NCBI GenBank assembly: GCA_963667715.1
Contig: OY763926.1
Location: 1,984,001 to 2,048,000, forward strand
DNA from: JAFGDI01 sp963667715
GTDB lineage: Bacteria; Planctomycetota; Phycisphaerae; Sedimentisphaerales; SM23-30
Reading direction: 5' to 3'
Length of the DNA: 64,000 nucleotides
Shown here piece after piece: positions 1 through 7,713 of this stretch. The translations under genes were made by a program, and so were the position numbers. Below the pieces are notes generated by a model, which did no database searches, was not told the DNA's origin, and saw only the letters and a list, made by a program, of their open reading frames with translations. The stretch's first letter is position 1. Each line of letters begins with the position of its first letter.

Positions 1-408
1 TAGTTCGTCGAGGTTGTAACAGCGAGTGCCGTAGAAGACTTCACCGATCTTGGCAGGGTCCTGATCAAAACAAGCGGTAATTCTCATGCTTGAAGTGTCG
101 AGCCCGATGTAGGCGAGAATCGCACGGCCAATATTACCGACACCGACGATAGCGGTAGTGCCGGTGTTGCTGCCTTCGAGGAAGTGGCTGATGCCATGCA
201 GGAGTCCGGATATTTCATAGCCTTTGGTAGGGCTGCCGACGTAGCCGACGGTCATAATATCGCGTCTGAGCTGCGCTGCGGTAACTCCGGCACGACTAGC
301 GAGCTCGTGGGAGTATATGCTCAGGGCATTGTCAGCCTGCAATTCATTAAGAATGCGTTTGTACAGGCACAATCTGGCAATGATCTTTTCTGATATCTGT
401 TCGGCCAT
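1..408 (-). CDS. rex: Redox-sensing transcriptional repressor Rex (partial, C-terminus outside window)
   Basis: Reading the minus strand from the ATG at 408 gives 136 open codons running off the window edge, so only the N-terminal part is present. Residues 1-80 form the winged-helix DNA-binding domain typical of Rex (VTAAQLRRDIMTVGYVG, then KGYEISGLL). From about residue 84 comes a Rossmann fold with the glycine-rich turn VGVGNIGRAIL and an acidic strand end (ACFDQDPAKIGE), which fits NAD(H) binding. Rex proteins sense the NADH/NAD+ ratio and repress fermentative and respiratory genes when NADH is low. Two sequences resembling Rex operators lie 80-130 bp upstream, suggesting autoregulation. 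Identification is firm from the two-domain pattern. The catalytic or dimerising C-terminal helix cannot be checked here. Confidence 0.9.
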   Translation of the reverse strand, partial: MAEQISEKIIARLCLYKRILNELQADNALSIYSHELASRAGVTAAQLRRDIMTVGYVGSPTKGYEISGLLHGISHFLEGSNTGTTAIVGVGNIGRAILAYIGLDTSSMRITACFDQDPAKIGEVFYGTRCYNLDEL

Positions 409-487
409 AATTCCGGTAAATAATTCTTCTCTGTTAGGCGGGGTTATCTGTTGTTACTCTCTATACTACCTCTAACCTTCGCGGGTG

Positions 488-505
488 TTGTTATGAAAAT
501 CACAT
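488..505. promoter_or_regulatory. Second, weaker candidate Rex operator
   Basis: TTGTTATGAAAATCACAT matches the Rex consensus at 13 of 18 positions. It starts 34 bp before the better site at 522, about three helical turns, so two Rex dimers could lie on one DNA face. Confidence 0.4.
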
Positions 506-521
506 TGTTACAAAATTAACA

Positions 522-539
522 TTGTTACGTTTTTCACAA
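522..539. promoter_or_regulatory. Candidate Rex operator (distal to rex)
   Basis: The 18 bases TTGTTACGTTTTTCACAA match the known Rex consensus TTGTGAAWWWWTTCACAA at 15 of 18 positions, including an intact right half-site. It lies 114 bp upstream of the rex start codon. Rex autoregulation is established in several bacteria; binding here is inferred. Confidence 0.6.
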
Positions 540-704
540 CGAAGCACTAATATAGACCTGAAATATCAATTAGTCAAGTTTTTTTTAACTTTTTATAAAA
601 AAGTTTATATATTTGCAGGTTGTTTAGTGTTGGCAGTCGATATGGGCTGTCCAGGTGGGTGTTTTCTGGTGTGGAAATGGTAATTTACGAGGTTTTTATG
701 GGTC

Positions 705-733
705 TTGACTGATAGGAGTATTGCGGTTATAAT
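705..733 (+). promoter_or_regulatory. Sigma70-type promoter of valS
   Basis: TTGACT at 705-710 and TATAAT at 728-733 are separated by exactly 17 bp, close to the consensus for housekeeping sigma factors. It lies 53 bp upstream of the valS start, and an AGGA at 773-776 gives a ribosome binding site 9 bases before the ATG. Confidence 0.75.
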
Positions 734-785
734 GTTTTACCTTTAATTATATTTTGTAAGTAATTGAAATTCAGGAATTTAAATA

Positions 786-3701
786 ATGACAGAACAGCTT
801 TCAACGGTTTATGAGCCATCAAATATAGAAGAGAGAGCCCTAGAGCTCTGGGCTGAGAAAAACAGCTTTAGTGCCGATCCAAAAAATCCGGCAGATTCGT
901 ATACAATTGTAATACCGCCACCTAATGTTACGGCGGCATTGCACCTGGGCCATGCCTTGAACAATACGCTGCAGGATATCCTGATCCGCAAGCGTCGTAT
1001 GGAAGGTCGTAATACTTTATGGATGCCTGGGACAGATCATGCTGGTATTGCAACTCAGACAGTTGTAGAGAAGCGTATTCTGTCAGAAGAAGGTCGTCGT
1101 CGTACCGATTTTGAGCGGGACGAGTTTGTTGGCCGTATTCAGCAATGGAAAGATCAGTATGAGGCAACAATAGTAAATCAGCTGAAGAAGATGGGCTGTT
1201 CGTGCGATTGGGACAGAGTTCGTTTCACAATGGACGATGTTTGTGCCAAGGCGGTACGTGAGGTATTTGCCCGGTTGTTTGAAGATGAGCTTATCTATCG
1301 CGGTAAGCGTCTGGTGAACTGGGACCCGGCTACACAGACAGTATTGGCTGATGATGAAGTGGAGCATGAGACCGTTCAGGGATATTTCTGGTATTTGAAA
1401 TATCCGCTGGTGGAGCCTGTAGATCTTAACAGTCAGACTGTACATTATATAACAGTAGCTACAACCCGTCCAGAAACAATGCTGGGCGATACTGCGATCG
1501 CGATGAATCCGTCTGACCCTCGTGCTGATGCACTGGTAGGTAAGAAGGTTCGTTTGCCGCTGGTAGGCAGGGAGATCCCTATCGTAGCAGATCAGCATGT
1601 GGTATTGCCTGATCCTGAAAGTGAAGACGAGAAAGCACGTTTTTCAACAGGCTTTTTGAAAGTAACACCAGCACATGATACCAATGACTGGGAGATCGGT
1701 CTTCGTCATGGTCTGCCGGTGATCAATGTTATGGCTCCAGATGGTACGATCAGCGATAAGTTCGGCTGGGCAGATGCTGCCGGGTCAGAAGCAGAGTCGT
1801 ATCTGGGAATGGATAGATTTGAGGCGAGGAAGGCGATCGTAGAATGGTTCAAGCAGGAAGATTTGCTGGAAGATGTTCGCGATTATGCTCATGAAGTAGG
1901 TCACAGCTATCGCAGTCATGTGCCGATCGAGCCATATCTGTCTGATCAGTGGTATGTAGCGGTAAAGAAGCCGATCGAGAGTAAGGCTGGGGCTTTTGGA
2001 ACAGATATAATCCCGGATACCGATGTGCCGGTAAATTCACTGGCTGGTATGGCTTTGAAGCCGCTGGTTGACGGTAAATTGAAGTTTACTCCAGAGCGAT
2101 ATTCACGTAATTATGAGCAGTGGCTAGAGAACCTGCGTGACTGGCCGATAAGTCGTCAGTTATGGTGGGGGCATCAGATCCCGGTATGGCATAAGGAAGG
2201 TGAGCATCCAAACAGATGTGAGCATGGTACAATCCGCCGGGTAATGGAGTCTGATAATGGCAAGATAACATACTTGTGTGTGAGGCCTGGTTTTGGCGAG
2301 TTGGAAGCGGCGATGGAAGCTGAAGGCTGGGTAAGAGACAGTGATGTACTTGATACCTGGTTCAGTTCTGCATTGTGGCCGTTTAGTACACTTGGCTGGC
2401 CAGATGACTCTGATTCACTGAAGAAATATTATCCGGGCAGTGTGCTTTGTACCGCTCGTGAGATCATAACCCTGTGGGTTTCTCGTATGGTAATGATGGG
2501 TCAGTATTGTATAGGCGATATACCATTTTCTGATGTTTTCATTCATGCGATGATCCAGGATGGTCAGGGTCGTAAGATGAGTAAGTCTTTGGGTAACGGT
2601 ATTGATCCGCTGGACATTATCGATAGCCATGGTGCCGATGCGATGCGATTTGCACTGGCTCAGATGACTACTATGACGCAGGATGTTCGTATGCCGGTAG
2701 AGGCAATGACGCTGCCTGATGGTCGTAAGGTGAACAGTTCACCGAAATTTGACATTGGCCGTAATTTCTGTAATAAGCTATGGAATGCGTCCCGATTTGC
2801 GATGGGTAACCTTGAGTCGCTGGTTCCATGTGATAAGGTGGAATTGGAGCTGGAAGATCGTTGGATCTTGTCACGTCTGCATCGTACGATAGCGGAAGTA
2901 ACAGGTCAGATCGATGAGTTCCGCTTTAGTGAGCCGATAAATGCACTGTATAAGTTTTTCTGGAACGAGCTTTGTGACTGGTATCTTGAGCTGATCAAGC
3001 CGCGTATGTGGGATGAGGCTCGCAAGGGTTCTGCCCAGCGTGTGCTGGCTTATGTTCTGGATAGTAGTTTGCGTTTACTGCATCCATTTTTACCTTATAT
3101 AACAGAAGGTATCTATCAGCATCTGAATACACTGCTGCCAGAGCGTTCTCTGGCTGGTATAGCAGAGCTGGCGGCAAGTGATGCACTGGTAACGGCTCAA
3201 TGGCCGGTTGCAGACAGTTCGCTGTTCAACGAGGAAGTAGAAGGTCAGATCGCGATCATTCAGAATGTGATTTCCAGAGTTCGTGAGCTTCGTACTCAGT
3301 ATCAGGTTGCACCAAAGGCCAAGGTAGAGGTAACTATCAAGGCGGTTGGTGATCTGGCGGCTGTAATAGGCAGTCAGCAGAACCTGATCGGTAAGATCGC
3401 CAATATAGAGACCTTTAACTGTGTGAGCGAATTGGTTGACAGGCCTAAAAATGCGGCGGTAGCTGTAGGTGAAGGTTTTGAGGTCTTTGTTCACGATGTG
3501 GTAGATGTTGAAGCAGAGAAGAACAGACTGTTGAAGCAGAAAGAGACCCTGGAGAAGGGTATTAAGTCTCTGGAAGGTAAGCTTGGCAATGAGAACTTTG
3601 TTAAGCGAGCTAATCCTGAAGTTGTTGAGAAGGAGCGTCAGCGTATGGCACTTCTGCAGGAACAGCTGGCGGATCTGGAGAAGAATCTGGCTTCGCTGTA
3701 A
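786..3701 (+). CDS. valS: Valine--tRNA ligase (ValRS)
   Basis: A 971-residue class I aminoacyl-tRNA synthetase that charges tRNA-Val with valine in the cytoplasm. The HIGH-type signature HLGH is at residues 53-56 within a PPPNVTAALHLGHAL context diagnostic for ValRS, and KMSKS is at 597-601. The CP1 editing domain between them carries ATTRPETMLGDTA, the threonine-editing pocket motif. The anticodon-binding domain follows, then a C-terminal coiled-coil arm from about residue 905 (lysine, glutamate and leucine rich), as in full-length bacterial ValRS. Length is normal for the family, slightly above the 880-950 common range. It is monocistronic, with its own promoter upstream and a strong terminator 28 bp after the stop. 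Confidence 0.98.
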   Translation: MTEQLSTVYEPSNIEERALELWAEKNSFSADPKNPADSYTIVIPPPNVTAALHLGHALNNTLQDILIRKRRMEGRNTLWMPGTDHAGIATQTVVEKRILSEEGRRRTDFERDEFVGRIQQWKDQYEATIVNQLKKMGCSCDWDRVRFTMDDVCAKAVREVFARLFEDELIYRGKRLVNWDPATQTVLADDEVEHETVQGYFWYLKYPLVEPVDLNSQTVHYITVATTRPETMLGDTAIAMNPSDPRADALVGKKVRLPLVGREIPIVADQHVVLPDPESEDEKARFSTGFLKVTPAHDTNDWEIGLRHGLPVINVMAPDGTISDKFGWADAAGSEAESYLGMDRFEARKAIVEWFKQEDLLEDVRDYAHEVGHSYRSHVPIEPYLSDQWYVAVKKPIESKAGAFGTDIIPDTDVPVNSLAGMALKPLVDGKLKFTPERYSRNYEQWLENLRDWPISRQLWWGHQIPVWHKEGEHPNRCEHGTIRRVMESDNGKITYLCVRPGFGELEAAMEAEGWVRDSDVLDTWFSSALWPFSTLGWPDDSDSLKKYYPGSVLCTAREIITLWVSRMVMMGQYCIGDIPFSDVFIHAMIQDGQGRKMSKSLGNGIDPLDIIDSHGADAMRFALAQMTTMTQDVRMPVEAMTLPDGRKVNSSPKFDIGRNFCNKLWNASRFAMGNLESLVPCDKVELELEDRWILSRLHRTIAEVTGQIDEFRFSEPINALYKFFWNELCDWYLELIKPRMWDEARKGSAQRVLAYVLDSSLRLLHPFLPYITEGIYQHLNTLLPERSLAGIAELAASDALVTAQWPVADSSLFNEEVEGQIAIIQNVISRVRELRTQYQVAPKAKVEVTIKAVGDLAAVIGSQQNLIGKIANIETFNCVSELVDRPKNAAVAVGEGFEVFVHDVVDVEAEKNRLLKQKETLEKGIKSLEGKLGNENFVKRANPEVVEKERQRMALLQEQLADLEKNLASL

Positions 3702-3729
3702 AGCATGTTGCTTAGATATGAGATAAAAG

Positions 3730-3772
3730 AAAAGGCCCGGTCAGTTATGATATTGACCGGGCCTTTTTGTTT
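3730..3772. terminator. Bidirectional intrinsic terminator between valS and efp
   Basis: A perfect 14-bp stem (AAAAGGCCCGGTCA, 3730-3743, with its complement at 3754-3767) and a 10-base loop, followed by a T-rich run on the plus strand. A-rich bases upstream of the left arm give a U-run on the minus strand too, so it can serve both convergent genes. Confidence 0.9.
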
Positions 3773-3798
3773 TTTTTTTGCAATGTGGCATTAAGAAT

Positions 3799-3828
3799 CA
3801 CAAGCCCTGATGTCTTTCGGGACTTGTG
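3799..3828 (-). terminator. Hairpin immediately 3' of efp
   Basis: Arms CACAAG-CCC and GGG-A-CTTGTG pair with a single bulge 10 bp beyond the efp stop. There is no U-run, so it may stabilise the 3' end rather than terminate. The core (CCTGATGTCTTTCGGG) loosely resembles the CCGATGTACATCGG palindromes seen after other genes. Confidence 0.35.
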
Positions 3829-3837
3829 CTACCTAAT

Positions 3838-4407
3838 TTAGTTCTTTACGCGTTCAACGTATTCGCCGTTGCGGGTATCAACTCTGATAAGTTCGCCTGG
3901 CTCGATGAAAGGAGGAACCTGAACTTCAGCACCGGTTTCGAGAACGGCTTTTTTATACTGGTTAGTAATGGTAGCACCTTTCATGGCCGGAGGAGTATCG
4001 GTGATCTGCAGATCAACTGTATTTGGCATAATAACAGTGAAAGGTTTGCCGTCGAGGAAGTGTATTTCCACATCGGTGTTTTCTTTACAGTATTTAGGCC
4101 CTTGGCCGTCAGAGAACTCAGCGGTAGGCAGTTCGATCTGCTCGTAGTTTTCTTTGTGCATGAAGATGTGCATGTCGCCGCTACAGTAAAGGTATTCGTA
4201 TTTCTGCTTATCAACGAACATCTGTTCGAGAGTTTCTTCAGAGCGGATACGCTTGTTAACAGTTCCGCCATCTTGCAGATTTTTGAACTTGGTCTGTAGA
4301 ACGGCACCGCCTTTACCCAGTTTAACATGCTGGTAGTCTAGCACTTCGCATGGCTTGCCATCGATTTTAATTACCATGCCTTTTTTCATTTCAGTAGCTT
4401 TAATCAT
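3838..4407 (-). CDS. efp: Translation elongation factor P
   Basis: A 189-residue protein with the three beta-barrel domains of bacterial EF-P, which binds the ribosome between the P and E sites and relieves stalling at polyproline stretches. The N-terminal KOW-like domain contains the loop VKLGKGG, where the lysine at residue 32 occupies the position that is modified in many bacteria. The C-terminal barrel ends with the conserved signature GELIRVDTRNGEYVERVK. The usual KPGKG loop has Leu instead of Pro at residue 30. No modification enzyme gene is adjacent. The gene is monocistronic and divergent from the MEMO-family gene. Confidence 0.96.
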   Translation of the reverse strand: MIKATEMKKGMVIKIDGKPCEVLDYQHVKLGKGGAVLQTKFKNLQDGGTVNKRIRSEETLEQMFVDKQKYEYLYCSGDMHIFMHKENYEQIELPTAEFSDGQGPKYCKENTDVEIHFLDGKPFTVIMPNTVDLQITDTPPAMKGATITNQYKKAVLETGAEVQVPPFIEPGELIRVDTRNGEYVERVKN

Positions 4408-4444
4408 TCTTGTATTTCCCTGTACTTTCTATACTTATGTCGAT

Positions 4445-4470
4445 ACAATATTGTCAGTTCACAGTATTGT
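4445..4470. promoter_or_regulatory. Repeated palindromic motif in the efp / MEMO divergent spacer
   Basis: ACAATATTGT (4445-4454), a perfect 10-bp palindrome, is followed after 6 bases by the near copy ACAGTATTGT (4461-4470), a spacing of 16 bp. A TATAAT lies at 4519-4524 on the plus strand. This could be an operator pair for an unidentified regulator; there is no functional evidence. Confidence 0.3.
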
Positions 4471-4618
4471 TTAAAATGCAGTAGTAAATATTAAACTTAA
4501 CATACACGATAAGTTGTGTATAATACAAGATTCAGGCAGAAAAGTCAAGATGCTGATTAAGATGTATGGTTCCCGCATACGGCGGTGCGATACTAACAAC
4601 GAACAGGAGTCTTAACTT

Positions 4619-5503
4619 ATGGCAGTCAGGATGGCAACAGCAGCCGGCCGATTTTACAGTGCCGATCACGATGAATGTCTGAGTGATCTGGCAGAATTAG
4701 TTAAAAAAGGTAAAATAACAGAAGGCTTAGAGCTACCGACGAATATAACAGCAGGAATAGTACCTCATGCCGGCTGGGTATTCAGCGGCGATCTATGTGC
4801 AATGGTCTTTAATGAGATCAAGCGTCGTCAGTCGGTAGATACTTTTATCCTATTTGGCGCCAACCATACGGTAAATTCACATAATCATATGGTTTATGAT
4901 GTAGGTGAATGGTCCAGTCCGCTGGGCAGGATAGAAATAGATGAAGAGTATTCTGCAGTTCTGCTCGACCGCTGTGACGGTCTACTGCATGCAAATTGTC
5001 AGGGTCACAGCAGTGAACATTCGCTGGAAGTATTGATACCATTTATACAGTATCTATTTCCAGAAGCTCAGATAGTACCGATAATGGTCCAGCCGATCGA
5101 TTCGGCGGAGAAGATCGGTGATCTGGCGGCGGAAGTTGCAAGTGAATATGCGGATAAGAAATTTGTGGCTATCGGTTCGACCGACCTGACCCATTATGGC
5201 CCGAGCTATTATAATACCGCTATGGGTACAGATAAGAAGGCTCTGGTATGGGCCAAGAATGTAAATGATAAATATATGATCGATCTGATGTGTACATTAA
5301 AGTCAGGTCAGGTTGTTGAGGTTGCCCGGACGTACAGTAATGCATGCGGAGCAGGAGCGATCGCTGCGACATTAAAATACGCCAGTGAACGAGGAGCGTC
5401 TAAAGGTGTACTTTTAGACCAGACATGCAGTTCAGAAGTATTTATGAAGAAGTTCGGGCGGTCAGATATGAATAGTGTAGGATATGCGGCGATAGCGTTT
5501 TGA
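4619..5503 (+). CDS. amrB: MEMO1-family protein (AmmeMemoRadiSam system protein B)
   Basis: A 294-residue protein of the MEMO1 superfamily, related in fold to class III extradiol dioxygenases. Diagnostic stretches are IVPHAGWVFSG near residue 50, GANHTV, the histidine-rich HSSEHSLEVLIPF near residue 125, IGSTDLTHYGP near residue 190, and CGAGAIAA near residue 245; the histidines are the presumed metal ligands. In many prokaryotes MEMO proteins are encoded with an AMMECR1 domain and a radical SAM protein (the AmmeMemoRadiSam set), but neither partner lies in this window. AGGAG sits 9 bases before the ATG. The molecular function of the family is unsettled. A heptamer repeat with a palindrome starts right after the stop. 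Confidence 0.9.
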   Translation: MAVRMATAAGRFYSADHDECLSDLAELVKKGKITEGLELPTNITAGIVPHAGWVFSGDLCAMVFNEIKRRQSVDTFILFGANHTVNSHNHMVYDVGEWSSPLGRIEIDEEYSAVLLDRCDGLLHANCQGHSSEHSLEVLIPFIQYLFPEAQIVPIMVQPIDSAEKIGDLAAEVASEYADKKFVAIGSTDLTHYGPSYYNTAMGTDKKALVWAKNVNDKYMIDLMCTLKSGQVVEVARTYSNACGAGAIAATLKYASERGASKGVLLDQTCSSEVFMKKFGRSDMNSVGYAAIAF

Positions 5504-5555
5504 AATTAGTTCCGATGTACATCGGGATAGAAATCAGGATTTAGGATTTAGGGAA
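5504..5555 (+). repeat. Heptamer repeat plus palindrome, copy A
   Basis: Directly after the amrB stop comes AAATTAG, then the 14-bp palindrome CCGATGTACATCGG (5512-5525), then GATAGAAAT and two GGATTTA heptamers. It shares layout and sequence with the copies near 7615 and 9199. Confidence 0.7.
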
Positions 5556-5615
5556 TGAGATTGTTTATACAATGTCATTTTGAGTAAATAATCAATACAG
5601 GACGTTAACAGGTTC

Positions 5616-6692
5616 ATGAGAGTAATAGCAGTAACAAATCAAAAAGGCGGCGTAGGAAAGACCACATCGACAGTTAATCTTGCGGCTGCACTTGCGGCTA
5701 AAGGTAAAAAGGTTATCATGATCGACCTTGACCCGCAGGCACATTTGACGACATTTTTAGGTATATCGCCATTTAAGCTTGAACTAAGCAGTTATGAGCT
5801 ATTATGTCAGAATAAGAAACTGTCTGAATGTCTGGTAGATATCCGTGAGAATATCCGGGTGCTGGGTTCTGGTATTAATCTTACTGCAGCTGAGCAGGAG
5901 CTGGTATCAGTAGTAGGTCGTGAGACTATCTTACGTGATGCTATTGCCGAGTATGATGAGCCTTGTGATTATGTCTTTATCGACTGTCCGCCGTCATTGG
6001 GTATGTTGACCTTGAACGCATTGGGAGCGGCGAAGGAAATATTCATACCTATGCAGCCGCATTTTCTGTCATTGCAGGGTTTGAGTCAGCTGCTGGAATC
6101 GGTAACCCTTGTGCAGAGGCGGATCAATCCAGAGCTGGAAGTAAGTGGTATAGTATTTTGTATGTTCGACAGTCGCTTATCATTATCAAATGAGGTAGTC
6201 TCAGAGATAGAGAGTTTTGTCGAACAGCATCGTGAAAGCCCATGTCCATGGCAGAAGATACGGATATTTGATACCAGAGTTCGCAGGAATGTGAAACTGG
6301 CAGAATCACCTAGTTATGGCCAGACAATCTTTGAATATGAGAAGTCCAGTAATGGAGCTGAGGATTATATGGCTTTGTGTGAGGAAGTTATCCTCATGGA
6401 AGGCGGCGATAATCTGGCAGGTCAGAAAGTAAAAGCTGCTGTGCCAGAGCCAGAGGTTCAGGTTGAGCCAGAGCAGGCTACGCCGCAGGAAGAAGCTGCG
6501 GCAGCTGAGACTGTGGCTCAGGAAACGGCTGTTTCAGAAAGTGTTCAAGAACAGAGAGCGGTTGAAACAGGTGGCGGTGAAGAAGCGGTAAATGAGATAC
6601 GCGAGCTGCCAGCTGATAATGCTCAGGTGAGTGTTCAAGAGCAGTGGAGCGTTAGTGAAAATACCGGAATGGGAGAGAATAATCAGCTATGA
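5616..6692 (+). CDS. parA: ParA/Soj-family chromosome- or cargo-partitioning ATPase
   Basis: A 358-residue P-loop ATPase. The deviant Walker A KGGVGKTT is at residues 10-17, with the signature lysine, followed by MIDLDPQAH and the Walker B-like FIDCPPSLG near 125. Residues 1-255 cover the entire ParA fold. Residues 265-358 form an unusual low-complexity acidic tail rich in Glu, Gln, Ala and Val, absent from standard Soj proteins. ParA ATPases bind DNA when ATP-loaded and move chromosomes, plasmids or protein clusters. No ParB or parS-like site is next to it, so this may be an orphan ParA positioning a cellular cargo. Its stop overlaps the ATG of the next gene (ATGA), indicating translational coupling with the VanZ-like protein. 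Confidence 0.88.
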   Translation: MRVIAVTNQKGGVGKTTSTVNLAAALAAKGKKVIMIDLDPQAHLTTFLGISPFKLELSSYELLCQNKKLSECLVDIRENIRVLGSGINLTAAEQELVSVVGRETILRDAIAEYDEPCDYVFIDCPPSLGMLTLNALGAAKEIFIPMQPHFLSLQGLSQLLESVTLVQRRINPELEVSGIVFCMFDSRLSLSNEVVSEIESFVEQHRESPCPWQKIRIFDTRVRRNVKLAESPSYGQTIFEYEKSSNGAEDYMALCEEVILMEGGDNLAGQKVKAAVPEPEVQVEPEQATPQEEAAAAETVAQETAVSESVQEQRAVETGGGEEAVNEIRELPADNAQVSVQEQWSVSENTGMGENNQL

Positions 6693-7540
6693 GTTTCGGA
6701 CCGGCATTTAAGGCAATATTCAAATTTCACAGGATAATGCTTATTGTCACTCCCTGGCTGATCCTTGGCGGGTATTGGGTGTTTTTGTTTGTATTGACCC
6801 ATTTGCCGGCGACACGATTACCGGCAGTACAGGTAATGGGCAAAGACCGCACTATGCATTACCTGGCGTACCTGGGGCTGGGACTGGTGTTCTGGCTGTG
6901 TTATTACCGGGATATGCGTCCATCATTTCGACAGAAGCGAACGTGGCTGATGGTGTTTACACTGGTAGCCTATGGTGCGTTCGATGAGATCACACAGAAA
7001 TATTTCGGCAGAACAACTGATGTTATGGACCTGATGTTCGATTCGTTTGGTATTATGACATCTTTGGTAATGCTCTTTTTTATCCGCAGGCTGATACACT
7101 GGCTATTTATAATCTGGGCCGTATTGTTCATATTTTCACATTGGCCGTCACCGACTCATTTTATCGAGTTGCCAAAGGAGCTGAATCCATTAAAGCCGTT
7201 GGGTTACATGGCCGGCTATTTTCTGGTTACCGTTTTGTGGTGGCGGTGTCTGAGCCCTAAGAATAAGTTCATGGTGAATAAGTATATATTTGCCTGGACA
7301 GCGGTGATCATGGTCGCCTATAGCGTGTTTGACCAGTTTATTATGCTGATCATGCGTAAGGGCTTTAGCAGTGAGGCATTGACGACGGCCTTGATGTCAG
7401 TATTTATAGGTATAGTAGTTTCCTGTTTGTTTGGATTGCAGAATCAGGCGGAGGAGAATTACCAGAAATACGTCAAGCATATAGAGGAGCAGGACGGTCA
7501 GCATTTTAATGGGTTATATGATGATGGACTGGGTTATTGA
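6689..7540 (+). CDS. VanZ-like family integral membrane protein
   Basis: A 283-residue membrane protein with about eight hydrophobic segments. The first half carries the VanZ-like pattern: a charged DRTMHYLAYLGLG helix near residue 52, then FDEITQKYFGRTTDVMDL and FDSFGI near 110-130, matching the family's DxxxHxxxY and DExxQxxxxxRxxxxxD signatures. The second half (residues 145-250) is another helical bundle without these motifs. VanZ-like proteins are widespread, and their biochemical role is largely unknown; VanZ itself confers low-level teicoplanin resistance. Start and stop overlap ties it to parA, so the two may form one unit anchoring a ParA-positioned cargo to the membrane; this is inference. 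Confidence 0.78.
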   Translation: MSFGPAFKAIFKFHRIMLIVTPWLILGGYWVFLFVLTHLPATRLPAVQVMGKDRTMHYLAYLGLGLVFWLCYYRDMRPSFRQKRTWLMVFTLVAYGAFDEITQKYFGRTTDVMDLMFDSFGIMTSLVMLFFIRRLIHWLFIIWAVLFIFSHWPSPTHFIELPKELNPLKPLGYMAGYFLVTVLWWRCLSPKNKFMVNKYIFAWTAVIMVAYSVFDQFIMLIMRKGFSSEALTTALMSVFIGIVVSCLFGLQNQAEENYQKYVKHIEEQDGQHFNGLYDDGLGY

Positions 7541-7591
7541 TAAATAGATATCGATTAAAGCCTTTACAAGCAGTTGGAAATGTGTTATTTT

Positions 7592-7610
7592 ACTGAATTG
7601 GGGATTCAGT
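7592..7610 (+). other. Small hairpin 3' of the VanZ-like gene
   Basis: ACTGAAT and ATTCAGT flank a TGGGG loop just before the heptamer repeat block. No U-run follows, so termination is doubtful. Confidence 0.3.
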
Positions 7611-7614
7611 GAGA

Positions 7615-7690
7615 GAATAGAAATTAGGATTTAGGATTTAGAAATTAGGATTTAGTTCCGATTTATATCGGGATAGAAATTTAGTATATA
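7615..7690 (+). repeat. Heptamer repeat plus palindrome, copy B
   Basis: Successive 7-bp units GAAATTA, GGATTTA, GGATTTA, GAAATTA and GGATTTA, then the palindrome-like CCGATTTATATCGG (7658-7671) and GATAGAAATTTAG. It fills most of the gap between the VanZ-like gene and lysS and abuts the lysS start region. Confidence 0.75.
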
Positions 7691-7713
7691 ATTATTTGGA
7701 TAAAGTGGTAAAG

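Larger units (their letters stand above)
409..785. other. Divergent intergenic region rex / valS
   Basis: These 377 bases without a gene hold the two Rex-like operators (488-539) on the rex side and a strong sigma70-type promoter (705-733) on the valS side. I looked for a T-box leader for the tRNA synthetase and found no T-box sequence or terminator/antiterminator pair. Confidence 0.7.

Noticed and set aside
409..785. T-box riboswitch before valS
   Set aside because: No T-box consensus bulge sequence or terminator/antiterminator pair in the leader; the promoter lies only 53 bp from the start codon.
1083..1598. 171-codon open frame on the minus strand inside valS
   Set aside because: It lies wholly within the valS coding region, has no recognisable family, and has the aromatic/Cys-rich composition of an antisense shadow frame.
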